Below are positions 32,708 to 46,186 of a stretch of 64,000 nucleotides of DNA, one piece after another. The notes under the pieces were generated by a model that had not been told where the DNA came from, did not search any database, and saw only the letters and a list, made by a program, of their open reading frames with translations. Location of the stretch: the NCBI GenBank assembly GCA_949710005.1, contig OX453275.1:23741691-23805690 (forward strand). Reading direction: 5' to 3'. Within the stretch, counting starts at the first letter, position 1; every line of letters begins with the position of its first letter. Source of the stretch: Ricordea florida (Eukaryota; Cnidaria; Anthozoa; Corallimorpharia; Ricordeidae). Made by a program: the position numbers and the translations under genes.

Positions 32708-34623
32708 TCTCTGATTGAAAGGTTTCAATAATATTATGTAGAGACAAGTTTCATAGCCTTTTCACAATGGGTCAGTTTTACCTTAGAGTGCAATGACCCC
32801 CCCCCCCCTGATAATATTGCTATCTAGAACCCCTGCCCTTTTTTCACAAATGAAATGTTAATTCAAGCCTTAATTTGCAAAGTTAGACATAACATATTAA
32901 CTTTGTTACTTTCTGCCGTTTACTTTATTTTTATGTCAAATATCAATATTTCATAACAACCACAACATGCAATTAACCTTTTACATTGGAAAAACTTTAT
33001 AAAGAAGAAAATAAATTTTGTAATGCCAAAATGTTTATGATCTTTCTCATATATTCATTGCAAGTGTGCTGTATGTAGTAACAAGTGTTTCAAGTTTCCT
33101 AAATGCCCTATGCTTTCAATAATGATTTTCCACACAAACTTTCTAGACAAATGACTGCACTAGATTCTAAGCCTTTAAGAAGAAATGGTATTGTTTGGAG
33201 CTGTTTTGATTACTACCACCTCTGATAGAAAGCCTATTAAGAAGATTTTTGTATTGCTTTTAGTAGTAGAGTAACAATAACTTTACCAAGATTAAGACAT
33301 GAATCCCACCCCATAAAAATATATTATGTTTAACATAAAAAATATAACAATAATAATATCAATACCAGTAATAATAATAGTAATGATAATAATAATGATA
33401 ATAATATAATGATAGTTCTTCTCGTTACTATATGTCATTGGTTACAGTTCAATACCTCTGGCTGCCATGACTTTTTCGATGAAATACCGTCCTTATATTA
33501 AATCTTTCTTCTGCAGTTTTTATAATAGAAATTTTCATATATTCAAAATAATGTACTATTCTATGGTTGGGTATGGATATTTTGCCTGTTTCTGTAACAG
33601 CACAATTAAACTTTCATGTGGTATATACTTTTGACTGATTGATGTTGATTTCACATTATTTTTTTACAGGAGTACGTAGTGCAGCAATCTTTTTGAACAT
33701 ATTAAGATTTCAATAACTCTTTCTTACATGTATTGTTTTTATGATATGACCTAAAAATAGCACAACCACATACTATACAGTGGGCACTCACTATTACCAA
33801 ACCTTTATTCAAAGCTTTTGTAGAATCCAATTGTTTTACCCCCAATTTGTTGATGTGGCATCTCTTTTGAGGGAAGAGGAATTTTTCTATCTACCACTGG
33901 GGGTACCATTGCAACTGGAAAGAGTACACACATTAAAACATGCACTATTCATAATGCTCTCAATTGTGGTTACCCGGGAATGAAATAATGACTGCAGTAG
34001 ACAATAAAATATCTAATCAGAAGATTCTTCTTACAATGAATCTCATGCAATTATAACCAAAAAAACATAAACAAAAAATAATTGGAGCGTTCAGCTCATC
34101 CTCTGTGTAAGAACATATTGTGTTCAAAAGTGATGTACAACAAAGAAGACAAAGCAGTAGAGACTAAGAAAATAAAACTAAAGAAAAAAAACACAGGTTT
34201 TTACACCGTGGTAAACACAAGCATTCATATCAACTCTTCAAGATTTCACCTGCAAAAGATTTACAATCATTTTCAATTTGTGTTAAGTGAATATTATTGT
34301 GATACTTCATCGACTCTGTATTCCCTGTCAAGATAATAAATAATTTTACTTCTATTCCCTCTGGTGCAATCTCAGTGGCAGTGAAAGAGCTAAATGAAGG
34401 TCAATTTTTAAGCACTGTGTTGAGCGGTATACTGATCTTGTAATTTGCACCAGGTGTCACTAATTGTGTACCAAACACAGCATAAGAAATAAAATAATGG
34501 GGATTACGCTAATATAAAAAATAAAATATATAATATAAAAAAAAATAAAGAATAAAATATGAAAGCATTGTGACTTCTTCAAAAACTAGCTTCGCGAGGT
34601 TTTTGCGGGAGTCGTATTTCTAG
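31648..34623 (+). mobile_element. Non-autonomous Helitron/Helentron-like copy A
   Basis: 2976 bp from TCCTCGCGAAGC to TATTTCTAG, with T on each side. The 5' module is a run of GC palindromes (ctcgcgaagcgag, gccgaaggc). The 3' end has an inverted gcttcgcgagg 30 bases from the terminus, a weak GC hairpin, and CTAG. The interior holds (TA)n, a C-homopolymer and AT trinucleotide tracts, and short frames that are shared by copies but not recognised. A basic RDRRRVSSNTVKINTRKAR segment near 31995 may be a relic of a Helitron protein N-terminus. Confidence 0.75.
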
Positions 34624-34812
34624 TTTTTATTGAATACTTATTGTCTTTTGATCAAAATTTGGCCTATTTCTTAGTATTCTCTTTATTAATTCCTCGCGAA
34701 GCGAGGCCGAAGGCCGAGCGTAGCGAGGTTACTAATCGTGTCGCTTCCGGTTAGACCACGTGGCTCGCAAGCCCGAGTAAATCGAGCCGAGAGTTTTTAT
34801 ATATGTATATAT

Positions 34813-35116
34813 TTAACAATTATTCGCCGAAGGCGAAGTGATTCTCGGTGAATATTCACCGAGACGAAGTCGAGGTGAATATTCACCGAGAATCACTGAG
34901 CCTAAGGCGAATAATTGTTTTAGTATAAATACACAGGTGATTATTTCAAAAAAGAAGAGAAAAGCATTTTACAACGAGAAAAAGTTCTATTTCATCAAAA
35001 GCGCGCGAACGACTGGCAGCCATTTTGTTCGTCGAGGTGATTATCGGCCAATAATCCGAGATAGCGAACCAATCACAGCGCGCGATTTTGTATAATCACC
35101 TGAGTATTTATACTAA
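34813..35116. repeat. Composite palindromic MITE inside copy H
   Basis: A palindrome at 34815-34919 (aacaattattcgcc ... ggcgaataattgtt) with inner gaatattcacc words is followed by ttagtataaat at 34920 and its mirror atttatactaa ending at 35116. It contains aaccaatcacagcgcgcg near 35070. Copy B starts directly at its right edge. Confidence 0.75.
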
Positions 35117-38092
35117 CTAGAAATACGACTCCCGCAAAAACCTCGCGAAGCTAGTTTTTGAAGAAGTCACAATGCTTTCATATTTTATTCTTTATTTTTT
35201 TTTATATTATATATTTTATTTTTTATATTAGCTTAATCCCCATTATTTTATTTCTTATGCTGTGTTTGGTACACAATTAGTGACACCTGGTGCAAATTAC
35301 ATGATCAGTATACCGCTCAACACAGTGCTTAAAAATTGACCTTCATTTAGCTCTTTCACTGCCACTGAGATTGCACCAGAGGGAATAGAAGTAAAATTAT
35401 TTATTATCTTGACAGGGAATACAGAGTCGGTGAAGTATCACAATAATATTCACTTAACACAAATTGAAAATGATTGTAAATCTTTTGCAGGTGAAATCTT
35501 GAAGAGTTGATATGAATGCTTGTGTTTACCACGGTGTAAAAACCTGTGTTTTTTTTCTTTAGTTTTATTTTCTTAGTCTCTACTGCTTTGTCTTCTTTGT
35601 TGTACATCACTTTTGAACACAATATGTTCTTACACAGAGGATGAGCTGAACGCTCCAATTATTTTTTGTTTATGTTTTTTTGGTTATAATTGCATGAGAT
35701 TCATTGTAAGAAGAATCTTCTGATTAGATATTTTATTGTCTACTGCAGTCATTATTTCATTCCCGGGTAACCACAGTTGAGAGCATTACGAATAGTGCAT
35801 GTTTTAATGTGTGTACTCTTTCCAGTTGCAATGGTACCCCCAGTGGTAGATAGAAAAATTCCTCTTCCCTCAAAAGAGATGCCATATCAACAAATTGGGG
35901 GTAAAACAATTGGATTCTACAAAAGCTTTGAATAAAGGTTTGGTAATAGTGAGTGCCCACTGTATAGTATGTGGTTGTGCTATTTTTAGGTCATATCATA
36001 AAAACAATACATGTAAGAAAGAGTTATTGAAATCTTAATATGTTCAAAAAGATTGCTGCACTACGTACTCCTGTAAAAAAATAATGTGAAATCAACATCA
36101 ATCAGTCAAAAGTATATACCACATGAAAGTTTAATTGTGCTGTTACAGAAACAGGCAAAATATCCATACCCAACCATAGAATAGTACATTATTTTGAATA
36201 TATGAAAATTTCTATTATAAAAACTGCAGAAGAAAGATTTAATATAAGGACGGTATTTCATCGAAAAAGTCATGGCAGCCAGAGGTATTGAACTGTAACC
36301 AATGACATATAGTAACGAGAAGAACTATCATTATATTATTATCATTATTATTATCATTACTATTATTATTACTGGTATTGATATTATTATTGTTATATTT
36401 TTTATGTTAAACATAATATATTTTTATGGGGTGGGATTCATGTCTTAATCTTGGTAAAGTTATTGTTACTCTACTACTAAAAGCAATACAAAAATCTTCT
36501 TAATAGGCTTTCCATCAGAGGTGGTAGTAATCAAAACAGCTCCAAACAATACCATTTCTTCTAAAAGGCTTAGAATCTAGTGCAGTCATTTGTCTAGAAA
36601 GTTTGTGTGGAAAATCATTATTGAAAGCATAGGGCATTTAGGAAACTTGAAACACTTGTTACTACATACAGCACACTTGCAATGAATATATGAGAAAGAT
36701 CATAAACATTTTGGCATTACAAAATTTATTTTCTTCTTTATAAAGTTTTTCCAATGTAAAAGGTTAATTGCATGTTGTGGTTGTTATGAAATATTGATAT
36801 TTGACATAAAAATAAAGTAAACGGCAGAAAGTAACAAAGTTAATATGTTATGTCTAACTTTGCAAATTAAGGCTTGAATTAACATTTCATTTGTGAAAAA
36901 AGGGCAGGGGTTCTAGATAGCAATATTATCAGGGGGGGGGGGGGGGGTCATTGCACTCTAAGGTAAAACTGACCCATTGTGAAAAGGCTATGAAACTTGT
37001 CTCTACACAATATTATTGAAACCTTTCAATCAGAGAATACATACATATATATATATATATATATAGCAAAGAGAAATACTACTCAGAATTCAGTAATCAC
37101 ATTTGCTTTATTTTAAAATGATCACATTGATCACTGATAATATTGCAGAACCAGTACTTTATAGTGACACAGGGTATACATTCTGTTGAAAATGTTTAAC
37201 ATAACTGCTAGATCAAGAAAATTTACAATACTTTCACTGTTGCAATGATATCAGATCACATCGTTATAAATGATTGCTATAACAACTGCAACTCTCTGTG
37301 TTGGAAATTACTTCAAACTGGAAACGCTATCGTTTTATTATGAAAAATACCTATTTACATTCTCTTGTAATCTGTTGGTCGTCTTCCGATTCCGGTTTTA
37401 GACTAATAGAATTATTTTCCAGAGACATCTCCAATCGTTGAAGTCGTTCTTACTCGGTGTCCCTTCTAAGTCGTTTTGCTAAATGTAGTACACCAATATA
37501 TTTCGTTATGTAATCGTTCACTCATGTCCTGTATTTCTATCAATAACACATTCAAATTCAAAACTAACTTGATTGAATTCCTGGTCCTTTTCCCTGCTGT
37601 TTCGTTTGCCTTTTTCTGGAGCGAGCAGTTGTTGTCTTGGCTGCGATTTCTGTTGTTATTCTCCCTGCTGTCGTTTCTCTATCCCTGCTTTGAGTCGTGC
37701 TTTCCTCGTGTTGATTTTCACGGTATTCGAACTTACTCGGCGACGATCTCGTGCTAATATTTCTTGAATATCTTGTAGATCACCTTGCTGGGATGTACTT
37801 CCAGGACGAGTGAAATCGGTTTCCACAAAATTTACATTACTTTCAAAAAGGCATCACCGAATAATGGCGGAAATTCAGCGTTCTCAAGTGCGTTACTATT
37901 GCCAGGTAACCTGGCCTGCGAACGGACACCTTTAAAATATAGATATATATAAACATATATATAAATATATATATATACATATATAAAAACTCTCGGCTCG
38001 ATTTACTCGGGCTTGCGAGCCACGTGCTCTGACCGGAACCGACACGATTAGTAACCTCGCTACGCTCGGCCTTCGGCCTCGCTTCGCGAGGA
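35117..38092 (-). mobile_element. Non-autonomous Helitron/Helentron-like copy B
   Basis: The reverse-oriented, near-identical counterpart of copy A with the same length (2976 bp). CTAG end at 35117 with T beyond (minus sense), TC end at 38092 with T beyond. Inserted into copy H at the edge of the MITE. Confidence 0.8.
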
Positions 38093-38652
38093 AATATATA
38101 TATATCTATATTTTAAAGGTGTCCGTTCGCAGGCCAGGTTACCTGGCAATAGTAGCGTATTTGAGAACTCCTGAATTTCCGCCAATTCGAATGCGGTGAT
38201 GCCTTTTTGAAAGAAATGTAAATTTTGTGGAAACGGATTTCACTCGTCCTGGAAGTGTATCCCAGCAAGATGATCTCCGAGATATTCAAGAAAGAGTAGC
38301 CCGAGATCGTCGCCGAGTAAGTTCGAACACCGTGAAAATCAACACAAGGAAAGCACGACTCAAAGCAGGGAAAGAGTACGACAGCAGGGCGAATAACAAC
38401 AGACATCCGTCATCGCAGCAAAGACAAAAACTGCTCGCTCTAGAAAAAGGCAAACGAAACAGCAGGGAAAAGGACCAGGAATTCAACCAAGTTAGTTTTG
38501 AATTTGAATGTGTTATTGATAGAAATACAGAACAGGAGTGAACGATTACATAACGAAATATATTAGCGTACTAAATTTAGCAAAACGGCTTAGAAGGGAA
38601 ACCGAGTAGAAACAACTACAACGATTGGAGATGTCTCTGGAAAATAATTATA

Positions 38653-40567
38653 CTAGAAATACGACTCCCGCAAAAACCTCGCGAAGCTAGTTTTTGAAGA
38701 AGTCACAATGCTTTCATATTTTATTCTTTATTTTTTTTTATATTATATATTTTATTTTTTATATTAGCGTAATCCCCATTATTTTATTTCTTATGCTGTG
38801 TTTGGTACACAATTAGTGACACCTGGTGCAAATTACATGATCAGTATACCGCTCAACACAGTGCTTAAAAATTGACCTTCATTTAGCTCTTTCACTGCCA
38901 CTGAGATTGCACCAGAGGGAATAGAAGTAAAATTATTTATTATCTTGACAGGGAATACAGAGTCGATGAAGTATCACAATAATATTCACTTAACACAAAT
39001 TGAAAATGATTGTAAATCTTTTGCAGGTGAAATCTTGAAGAGTTGATATGAATGCTTGTGTTTACCACGGTGTAAAAACCTGTGTTTTTTTTCTTTAGTT
39101 TTATTTTCTTAGTCTCTACTGCTTTGTCTTCTTTGTTGTACATCACTTTTGAACACAATATGTTCTTACACAGAGGATGAGCTGAACGCTCCAATTATTT
39201 TTTGTTTATGTTTTTTTGGTTATAATTGCATGAGATTCATTGTAAGAAGAATCTTCTGATTAGATATTTTATTGTCTACTGCAGTCATTATTTCATTCCC
39301 GGGTAACCACAATTGAGAGCATTACGAATAGTGCATGTTTTAATGTGTGTACTCTTTCCAGTTGCAATGGTACCCCCAGTGGTAGATAGAAAAATTCCTC
39401 TTCCCTCAAAAGAGATGCCATATCAACAAATTGGGGGTAAAACAATTGGATTCTACAAAAGCTTTGAATAAAGGTTTGGTAATAGTGAGTGCCCACTGTA
39501 TAGTATGTGGTTGTGCTATTTTTAGGTCATATCATAAAAACAATACATGTAAGAAAGAGTTATTGAAATCTTAATATGTTCAAAAAGATTGCTGCACTAC
39601 GTACTCCTGTAAAAAAATAATGTGAAATCAACATCAATCAGTCAAAAGTATATACCACATGAAAGTTTAATTGTGCTGTTACAGAAACAGGCAAAATATC
39701 CATACCCAACCATAGAATAGTACATTATTTTGAATATATGAAAATTTCTATTATAAAAACTGCAGAAGAAAGATTTAATATAAGGACGGTATTTCATCGA
39801 AAAAGTCATGGCAGCCAGAGGTATTGAACTGTAACCAATGACATATAGTAACGAGAAGAACTATCATTATATTATTATCATTATTATTATCATTACTATT
39901 ATTATTACTGGTATTGATATTATTATTGTTATATTTTTTATGTTAAACATAATATATTTTTATGGGGTGGGATTCATGTCTTAATCTTGGTAAAGTTATT
40001 GTTACTCTACTACTAAAAGCAATACAAAAATCTTCTTAATAGGCTTTCCATCAGAGGTGGTAGTAATCAAAACAGCTCCAAACAATACCATTTCTTCTAA
40101 AAGGCTTAGAATCTAGTGCAGTCATTTGTCTAGAAAGTTTGTGTGGAAAATCATTATTGAAAGCATAGGGCATTTAGGAAACTTGAAACACTTGTTACTA
40201 CATACAGCACACTTGCAATGAATATATGAGAAAGATCATAAACATTTTGGCATTACAAAATTTATTTTCTTCTTTATTAAGTTTTTCCAATGTAAAAGGT
40301 TAATTGCATGTTGTGGTTGTTATGAAATATTGATATTTGACATAAAAATAAAGTAAACGGCAGAAAGTAACAAAGTTAATATGTTATGTCTAACTTTGCA
40401 AATTAAGGCTTGAATTAACATTTCATTTGTGAAAAAAGGGCAGGGGTTCTAGATAGCAATATTATCAGGGGGGGGGGGTCATTGCACTCTAAGGTAAAAC
40501 TGACCCATTGTGAAAAGGCTATGAAACTTGTCTCTACACAATATTATTGAAACCTTTCAATCAGAGA

Positions 40568-40611
<44 letters not shown>

Positions 40612-41637
40612 CAAAGAGAAATACTACTCAGAATTCAGTAATCACATTTGCTTTATTTTAAAATGATCACATTGATCACTGATAATATTGCAGAACCAGT
40701 ACTTTATAGTGACACAGGGTATACATTCTGTTGAAAATGTTTAACATAACTGCTAGATCAAGAAAATTTACAATATTTTCACTGTTGCAATGATATCAGA
40801 TCACATCGTTATAAATGATTGCTATAACAACTGCAACTCTCTGTGTTGGAAATTACTTCAAACTGGAAACGCTATCGTTTTATTATGAAAAATACCTATT
40901 TACATTCTCTTGTAATCTGTTGGTCGTCTTCCGATTCCGGTTTTAGACTAATAGAATTATTTTCCAGAGACATCTCCAATCGTTGAAGTCGTTCTTACTC
41001 GGTGTCCCTTCTAAGTCGTTTTGCTAAATGTAGTACACCAATATATTTCGTTATGTAATCGTTCACTCATGTCCTGTATTTCTATCAATAACACATTCAA
41101 ATTCAAAACTAACTTGATTGAATTCCTGGTCCTTTTCCCTGCAGTTTCGTTTGCCTTTTTCTGGAGCGAGCAGTTGTTGTCTTGGCTGCGATTTCTGTTG
41201 TTATTCTCCCTGCTGTCGTTTCTCTATCCCTGCTTTGAGTCGTGCTTTCCTCGTGTTGATTTTCACGGTATTCGAACTTACTCGGCGACGATCTCGTGCT
41301 AATATTTCTTGAATATCTTGGAGATCACCTTGCTGGGATGTACTTCCAGGACGAGTGAAATCGGTTTCCACAAAATTTACATTACTTTCAAAAAGGCATC
41401 ACCGAATAATGGCGGAAATTCAGCGTTCTCAAGTGCGTTACTATTGCCAGGTAACCTGGCCTGCGAACGGACACCTTTAAAATATAGATATATATAAACA
41501 TATATATAAATATATATATATACATATATAAAAACTCTCGGCTCGATTTACTCGGGCTTGCGAGCCACGTGGTCTGACCGGAACCGACACGATTAGTAAC
41601 CTCGCTACGCTCGGCCTTCGGCCTCGCTTCGCGAGGA
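38653..41637 (-). mobile_element. Non-autonomous Helitron/Helentron-like copy C
   Basis: 2985 bp, same termini and order as B, inserted in copy H between T and T. Differs from B mainly in (TA)n and G-run lengths and scattered substitutions. Confidence 0.8.
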
Positions 41638-42075
41638 ATTAGTCTAAAAATAGGCACGCGAAGCATGCATGTGGCTACTGTTTTGGTTGGGGTTGTTTTG
41701 TTTTGCTATTACTTGATTTGAAGCAAAGTTGGATTTGATACAAGTCCTTCGCCTCTGATAGAAAATCAAGTGCAGATTCGCAAAATCAGTTCACGTGAAA
41801 AGATATCAGTACGTAATTATTCAATAACGTATAACAAGAGCAGTCAAGCAGCATTGTATTACTGTGGTCCCAGCAACGTCCAGAATGAGAATTGCAATTA
41901 GCGGTTTAAAATGATTTCTTTATATTAGTATTGAGTCTCGAGGTAAGCTTTGAATCAGAGTTGCGTTAACGTTTTTCCAAGGTTTCATTTAACACTTTAA
42001 CACTTTATGGCAAATATACAAATAAACATATAATGAAATAGATGAAACAACGAGAATCTTTCTAACGTTGAGTTT

Positions 42076-42983
42076 TTATAACTCTACAACAATGAACAAG
42101 CAACAATGACCATTAAGCTGCAACAGCATAATAATGGTAATTATTAAGCTTGTAACCATTCCTGAAGACTGGTTTCCATATAGATGAAATCGTTTCAAAT
42201 GCGCAATACTTGAGTTATCTTTAATAACTAATTTTGTGACTGAGGAATCGAGTAGCCCATTAACAAAAACAGTTAGTTTGCATTTACTACACTTGACTGT
42301 GGAAGTGTCATCAGTGACGTGTATCTTTGAGTTGCACATTATGCAACTTTTGTAATGTGAAACATTAGCTCCTAGGACAGACCCAATAATGACCTTACCA
42401 TAGGACTCGCATTGGGGTTCTGCGATGCATGCCACGTCATCAACTACATTAATTACTGTGTAGTTTGTAGTTGTAAATATTTCTCATCACTGAAACTATG
42501 AACACTTACACCTTCAATGACATAACATTTATCTGCTTCGAGACAAACTTTACTTTCCCATGTTACTAGCTTGATAGATTTAGTTTTGTCAGCAATTACG
42601 CAATCTACCTTTGTTAAAGGTTTCCCCCTAACATTTACAATCTCAGGCTGACCGATTTCAATTACTTTTGCTTTCACTGTTATTGACTGGAAGTCTGAAA
42701 TGTTATCAATGTCACCAATGTTAAAGTGCATTAGTGAAAATGCGTTGTCATAGTCATAATCTACTGTGTGGGGTGTTACTCCCGATCTTTACTTGATGGT
42801 ATATTGTTCTTGTGAAGTTCGTCGCCTGCCAATGGTTTGCTGCACACTGTCAAAACTGACAGGTTGCTTTTTAGTTTGCATTTCCTTTATTTTTGCACGC
42901 TTTTCAGGAGAGTAGCAGACGGCTCTGACAGATTTCCTTGGGGATGTTTGCAGCTGGAATTCGAAGTATGACGAAGTTCCCAC
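42076..42983 (-). pseudogene. RPA-like single-strand DNA-binding protein, broken
   Basis: Three neighbouring minus-strand frames: 42983-42789 (SSYFEFQLQTSPRKSVRAV, the opening typical of cnidarian transposon RPA-like proteins), 42731-42453 (an OB-fold: ITVKAKVIEIG, KVDCVIADKTKSIKLVTWE, KYLQLQTT), and 42435-42076 with a zinc ribbon (CIMCNSKI...KCSKCKL). Stops or shifts separate them. RPA-like genes accompany many Helitrons and would protect single-stranded intermediates. Confidence 0.7.
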
Positions 42984-43041
42984 GTTTGATGATCTTATAG
43001 CATCAATTTGGGAACAAAGCCACAGAGGTTGTCATGTTGCC

Positions 43042-43789
43042 CGAAAAATGAGGATATTCTGCTAAAATAAAATATAAGATTAGATCAGTACCATTAACGT
43101 GTGAAAACATAGATTGATCGATTGATTGATAGTTTGACTGATTGAATGATTAGTTCATTGATTGATTGTTGGGTTGACTGATTGATCCTTTGTTTTTTCA
43201 AGAATAAAAGTTAATGGTATTGCAGTATTACTTACTCGAGAGAGTTGCTTGACTTTGTGCTTGAGGAGCCTAAAATATGTACAGATTTGTTATTTTATAT
43301 TAACATATTACAAATAACGCAGTGTGAGAAAATTAATTTGTAAGCGTTTTTAATACAACAAGCCTGTATTTTTTGTCTATTTTTCATTTTTCCAAATAAT
43401 AAATACATACATAATTATATTCATAAAATACATTCATACATAAAACGGCTTGCTGAGATTGATAGTGACTTTTGAATTATGATGTTTGCTTTGTAAATAG
43501 ATATCTAGGTTCAATTGGAAGTCAGGGGTTTGGGTTTGTTCGCTAAGGGACCAATAGCAGCAGTTCATGACCTGTGAAATACAAAGCAAAGACACATAAT
43601 AATCTTTAATTTGAGGCACAAAGTATATCATGATTCATTATCTCCAGAAGCTAATGTCATAGGTACTTCTCCAAGCTGGCTGTTTGAATCCCCTGCCTGA
43701 GATAGATAAGTGAATGAGAGAGACATCAAAATATGTTGATGACACCATCTGATATTCAATGGGAAAAACAGCAGCAAATGGGGATGCTG
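43042..43789. other. Deleted interior of the Helentron-like element
   Basis: Here the Rep endonuclease and PIF1-type helicase would be expected, but no HUH, Walker or other helicase motif is visible. It contains a gattgattgatt tract near 43115-43190. Confidence 0.45.
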
Positions 43790-44173
43790 TTAAATATTTC
43801 CCTTGCATTTTCTAAGTGCTATTTGAGACTGACAGAGAAGGATTTTCATTTGTAATTTTTTTGCTTTATAAAAGATATTTTCAACACACATAGCAGCCCT
43901 TCTGTCAGATCCTCTAAGCTCTGATTTACAGATATCACTGTAATGTTCTTGCTTACTTTCTGTTCGTTGTTGACCAAGAAAAATGCCAGGATAAGCTAAT
44001 TCTTCAGAGTACCTGTCTCTAAATATGCTCAACGGTCTATTGCCTTCAGCTGGAGCAACATTCATTATAACTTGCCGCTCATTATTTTCTAAAAAGTCAG
44101 ATGATGTTAACATTGTATCAGTAACACCAGCAGGTATAATCAGCTTCATCTTCACTCCATTCATGTTCATCAT
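43790..44173 (-). pseudogene. Helitron protein segment before Rep
   Basis: Has NVAPAEGNRPLSIFRDR, YPGIFLGQQR and SELRGSDRRAA, the block that in Helitron polyproteins follows DUF6570 and precedes the Rep region. It overlaps the preceding frame (44651-44118), implying a frameshift. Ends at a stop (43790). Confidence 0.65.
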
Positions 44174-44651
44174 CTAAGTCTTGTGGCTCATTATTTTGAC
44201 TGTTTTCAGTGGTTTCTCTTGATCCCTCTTCAATCAAATTGTCAATTGTTTTGCTATTTTTAATTATTTCCTCATTGTATTGCTGAGCCCAATCTGAGTT
44301 AAATATAATTCCTTCATCCTTCTGAAGAGTACTATTATTCATGAACCAAACTGCTGCTTTTGCTACCTTATGAGGTCTTATATTTAATGATAAAGCACTA
44401 CTTTTATATTGCAACTTCCTTTTTAAATTGACTTTGATTGTACAAGTCTCATTTGGTAACCTTGGTAGCATACTGACTGTATTAGTTACATCAGCAGGAA
44501 CATTAACAGCATTACCATGAATTTTAAGTTGCTTTCCTCTAGGAGCTTGCATTAACTTTTGAAATGCAATTCTTGGTGCCAGTAACCTACATTCTAATTC
44601 ATTGAGATAAAAAAATGCAGGTTTTTCTGGAAATGTCATTCCATTCACCAC
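44118..44651 (-). pseudogene. DUF6570-like Helitron N-region
   Basis: Contains LNELECRLLAPRIAFQKL, APRGKQLKIHGNAVNVPAD and NIRPHKVAKAAVWFMNNS, matching the conserved domain found upstream of Rep in animal Helitrons. An acidic tail (DDEHEWSEDEAD) follows. Confidence 0.7.
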
Positions 44652-44831
44652 TTATAATGGTGCCATTTTATTTTTAACCAAATATTTATAACATGTCAAA
44701 CAAACCCATTCAACATCATCAACACTTTTGTTGTTAGAAATATGTTTATCAACATTAAACACAACTGATGACAAGTGCAAATATAGAGTGGGCCTTGAGA
44801 GACTGTTTCATGAAACTTTGAAATAGTTAAC

Positions 44832-45475
44832 TCAATATTGCTCTTTGTTTTTGCTCTGTAAGATTTCATATATTATATTCTGCTGTACTTTTTCATTGAC
44901 TGTTTTTGAAGATCTCTGGTTTCTCATACATGCATTATGTTTGGCCTTTTGATCTGCAGATTCAGTTTCAGATCTAAAAGTTCTCATACGAGCATTATGT
45001 ATTGCTTTTTGCTTAGGCAATTCAATTTCAGCTCTATAATTCCTCATGTATACATTAGCTTTTTCTTTATGTTCAGCTAATTCAATTTCAGCTCTATAAT
45101 TCCTCATGTATGCATTAGCTTTTTCTTTTTGTTCAGGTGATTCAATTTCAGCTCTATAGTTCCTCTTGTATGCATTAGCTTTTCCTTTCGTTCTGAAGAC
45201 TTAATTTTGGCCCTATAACTTCTCATGTAAGCATTTCATTTTGCCCTTTTGTCTGGTGAATCACTATTGGTAACTTTGTCTTGTGTAGTTGCCTTCTTAG
45301 CTGCTTTATATTTCATATCTATTCTTTTCTTTTCTTTCACATCAGCACGTGCTTTATTAGGTCTAGGCTTTCTTACCTTGTTTACATTTTCAGACTTTGC
45401 AACATCATTAAAGCCCATTGTACATTCATTGCCATTTTGTGACATAAAGTCATATTTTCTTTTGGACGCATTCAA
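44832..45475 (-). pseudogene. Basic N-terminal region with 20-residue repeats
   Basis: 45475-45236 is lysine-rich (KKRIDMKYKAAKKA). 45236-44832 holds about six 60-bp tandem units, each encoding a variant of MRNYRAEIELAEHKEKANVY. Arg/Lys-rich repeats of this type precede DUF6570 in Helitron proteins. The last units are out of frame or diverged. Confidence 0.6.
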
Positions 45476-45484
45476 AGTACATGG

Positions 45485-45961
45485 TTAAGAATCAATAAAT
45501 ACATCTATGTCTGTTTTGTTTGAAATTCTTTGAACAGTGGAAGCATAGTGCATTTCACCTATGTGCCCTATATGTATAGTCCTACAATTCTGTGAAACAT
45601 TTGCAGCTTCAACAAAGCTTCTTTCACTAAAATTTTCATTTGACTCCACAATATTAATTTTCAAATTCATAGCATCTGCCACAGCTTGAATTATGATGTG
45701 ATCAGCCCACATCCCTTGTCTGGACATTGAAGTTAAATATTGAGACCACGTCATATTATCTGCAACACTTTCTATAAATTGTTCAGGGTGGTCTAGCAAA
45801 TATTGAACTCCAGCAGTTCTTACTCCTGAATGACGTCTTGCTTCATTGTATAACTGATGTGCTACAGCTCTAAAGAAGCAATCCCCATTTCCTCCTACAT
45901 CTAGTGAAATGAGTCCAAGAGTATGTATTCTGTTATAAAAAAACTTAATCATTGTTCTCAT
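45485..45961 (-). pseudogene. OTU-family cysteine protease domain
   Basis: Contains GLISLDVGGNGDCFFRAVAH (Asp and catalytic Cys) and near the end HIGHIGEMHYAST (catalytic His), so the triad residues appear kept. OTU domains remove ubiquitin-like proteins; they occur in Helentron polyproteins. The frame is shifted relative to the preceding 2A-bearing frame (overlap 45945-45961) near a T homopolymer. Confidence 0.8.
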
Positions 45962-46160
45962 CGCATATTACTCTTAACGAGGTGGGAATACTGCTTCCTC
46001 TCGGACCTGGATTTAACTCAATATCTCCTGACAGCAAAGCTTTTAATTTTGATACATTACACAATGATTCAGACTTAAAATAATTGCTATAAAAACTGTC
46101 TTCTCTCTTCAAAAACCTGATGTCCCATTGTTTATACTGACTAGCAATGCTATACAACAA
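45945..46160 (-). pseudogene. N-terminal segment with 2A ribosome-skipping peptide
   Basis: Ends its helical lead-in with LKALLSGDIELNPGP, a full match to the D(V/I)ExNPGP consensus (46002-46025). In 2A peptides the ribosome skips the Gly-Pro bond and releases the upstream protein. It stands about 30 residues ahead of the OTU domain. Confidence 0.75.
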
Positions 46161-46186
46161 TCATGAAGCAGGAACTGCACTTTTAA

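Noticed and set aside
33780..34336. Frames of 67 and 84 codons conserved in all young Helitron-like copies
   Set aside because: Conservation reflects near-identical DNA of recent copies, and no domain or diverged-copy conservation supports coding.
37476..37767. Two overlapping frames of 93 and 64 codons repeated in copies A-D
   Set aside because: They overlap in different frames and lie antisense to the element; likely chance.
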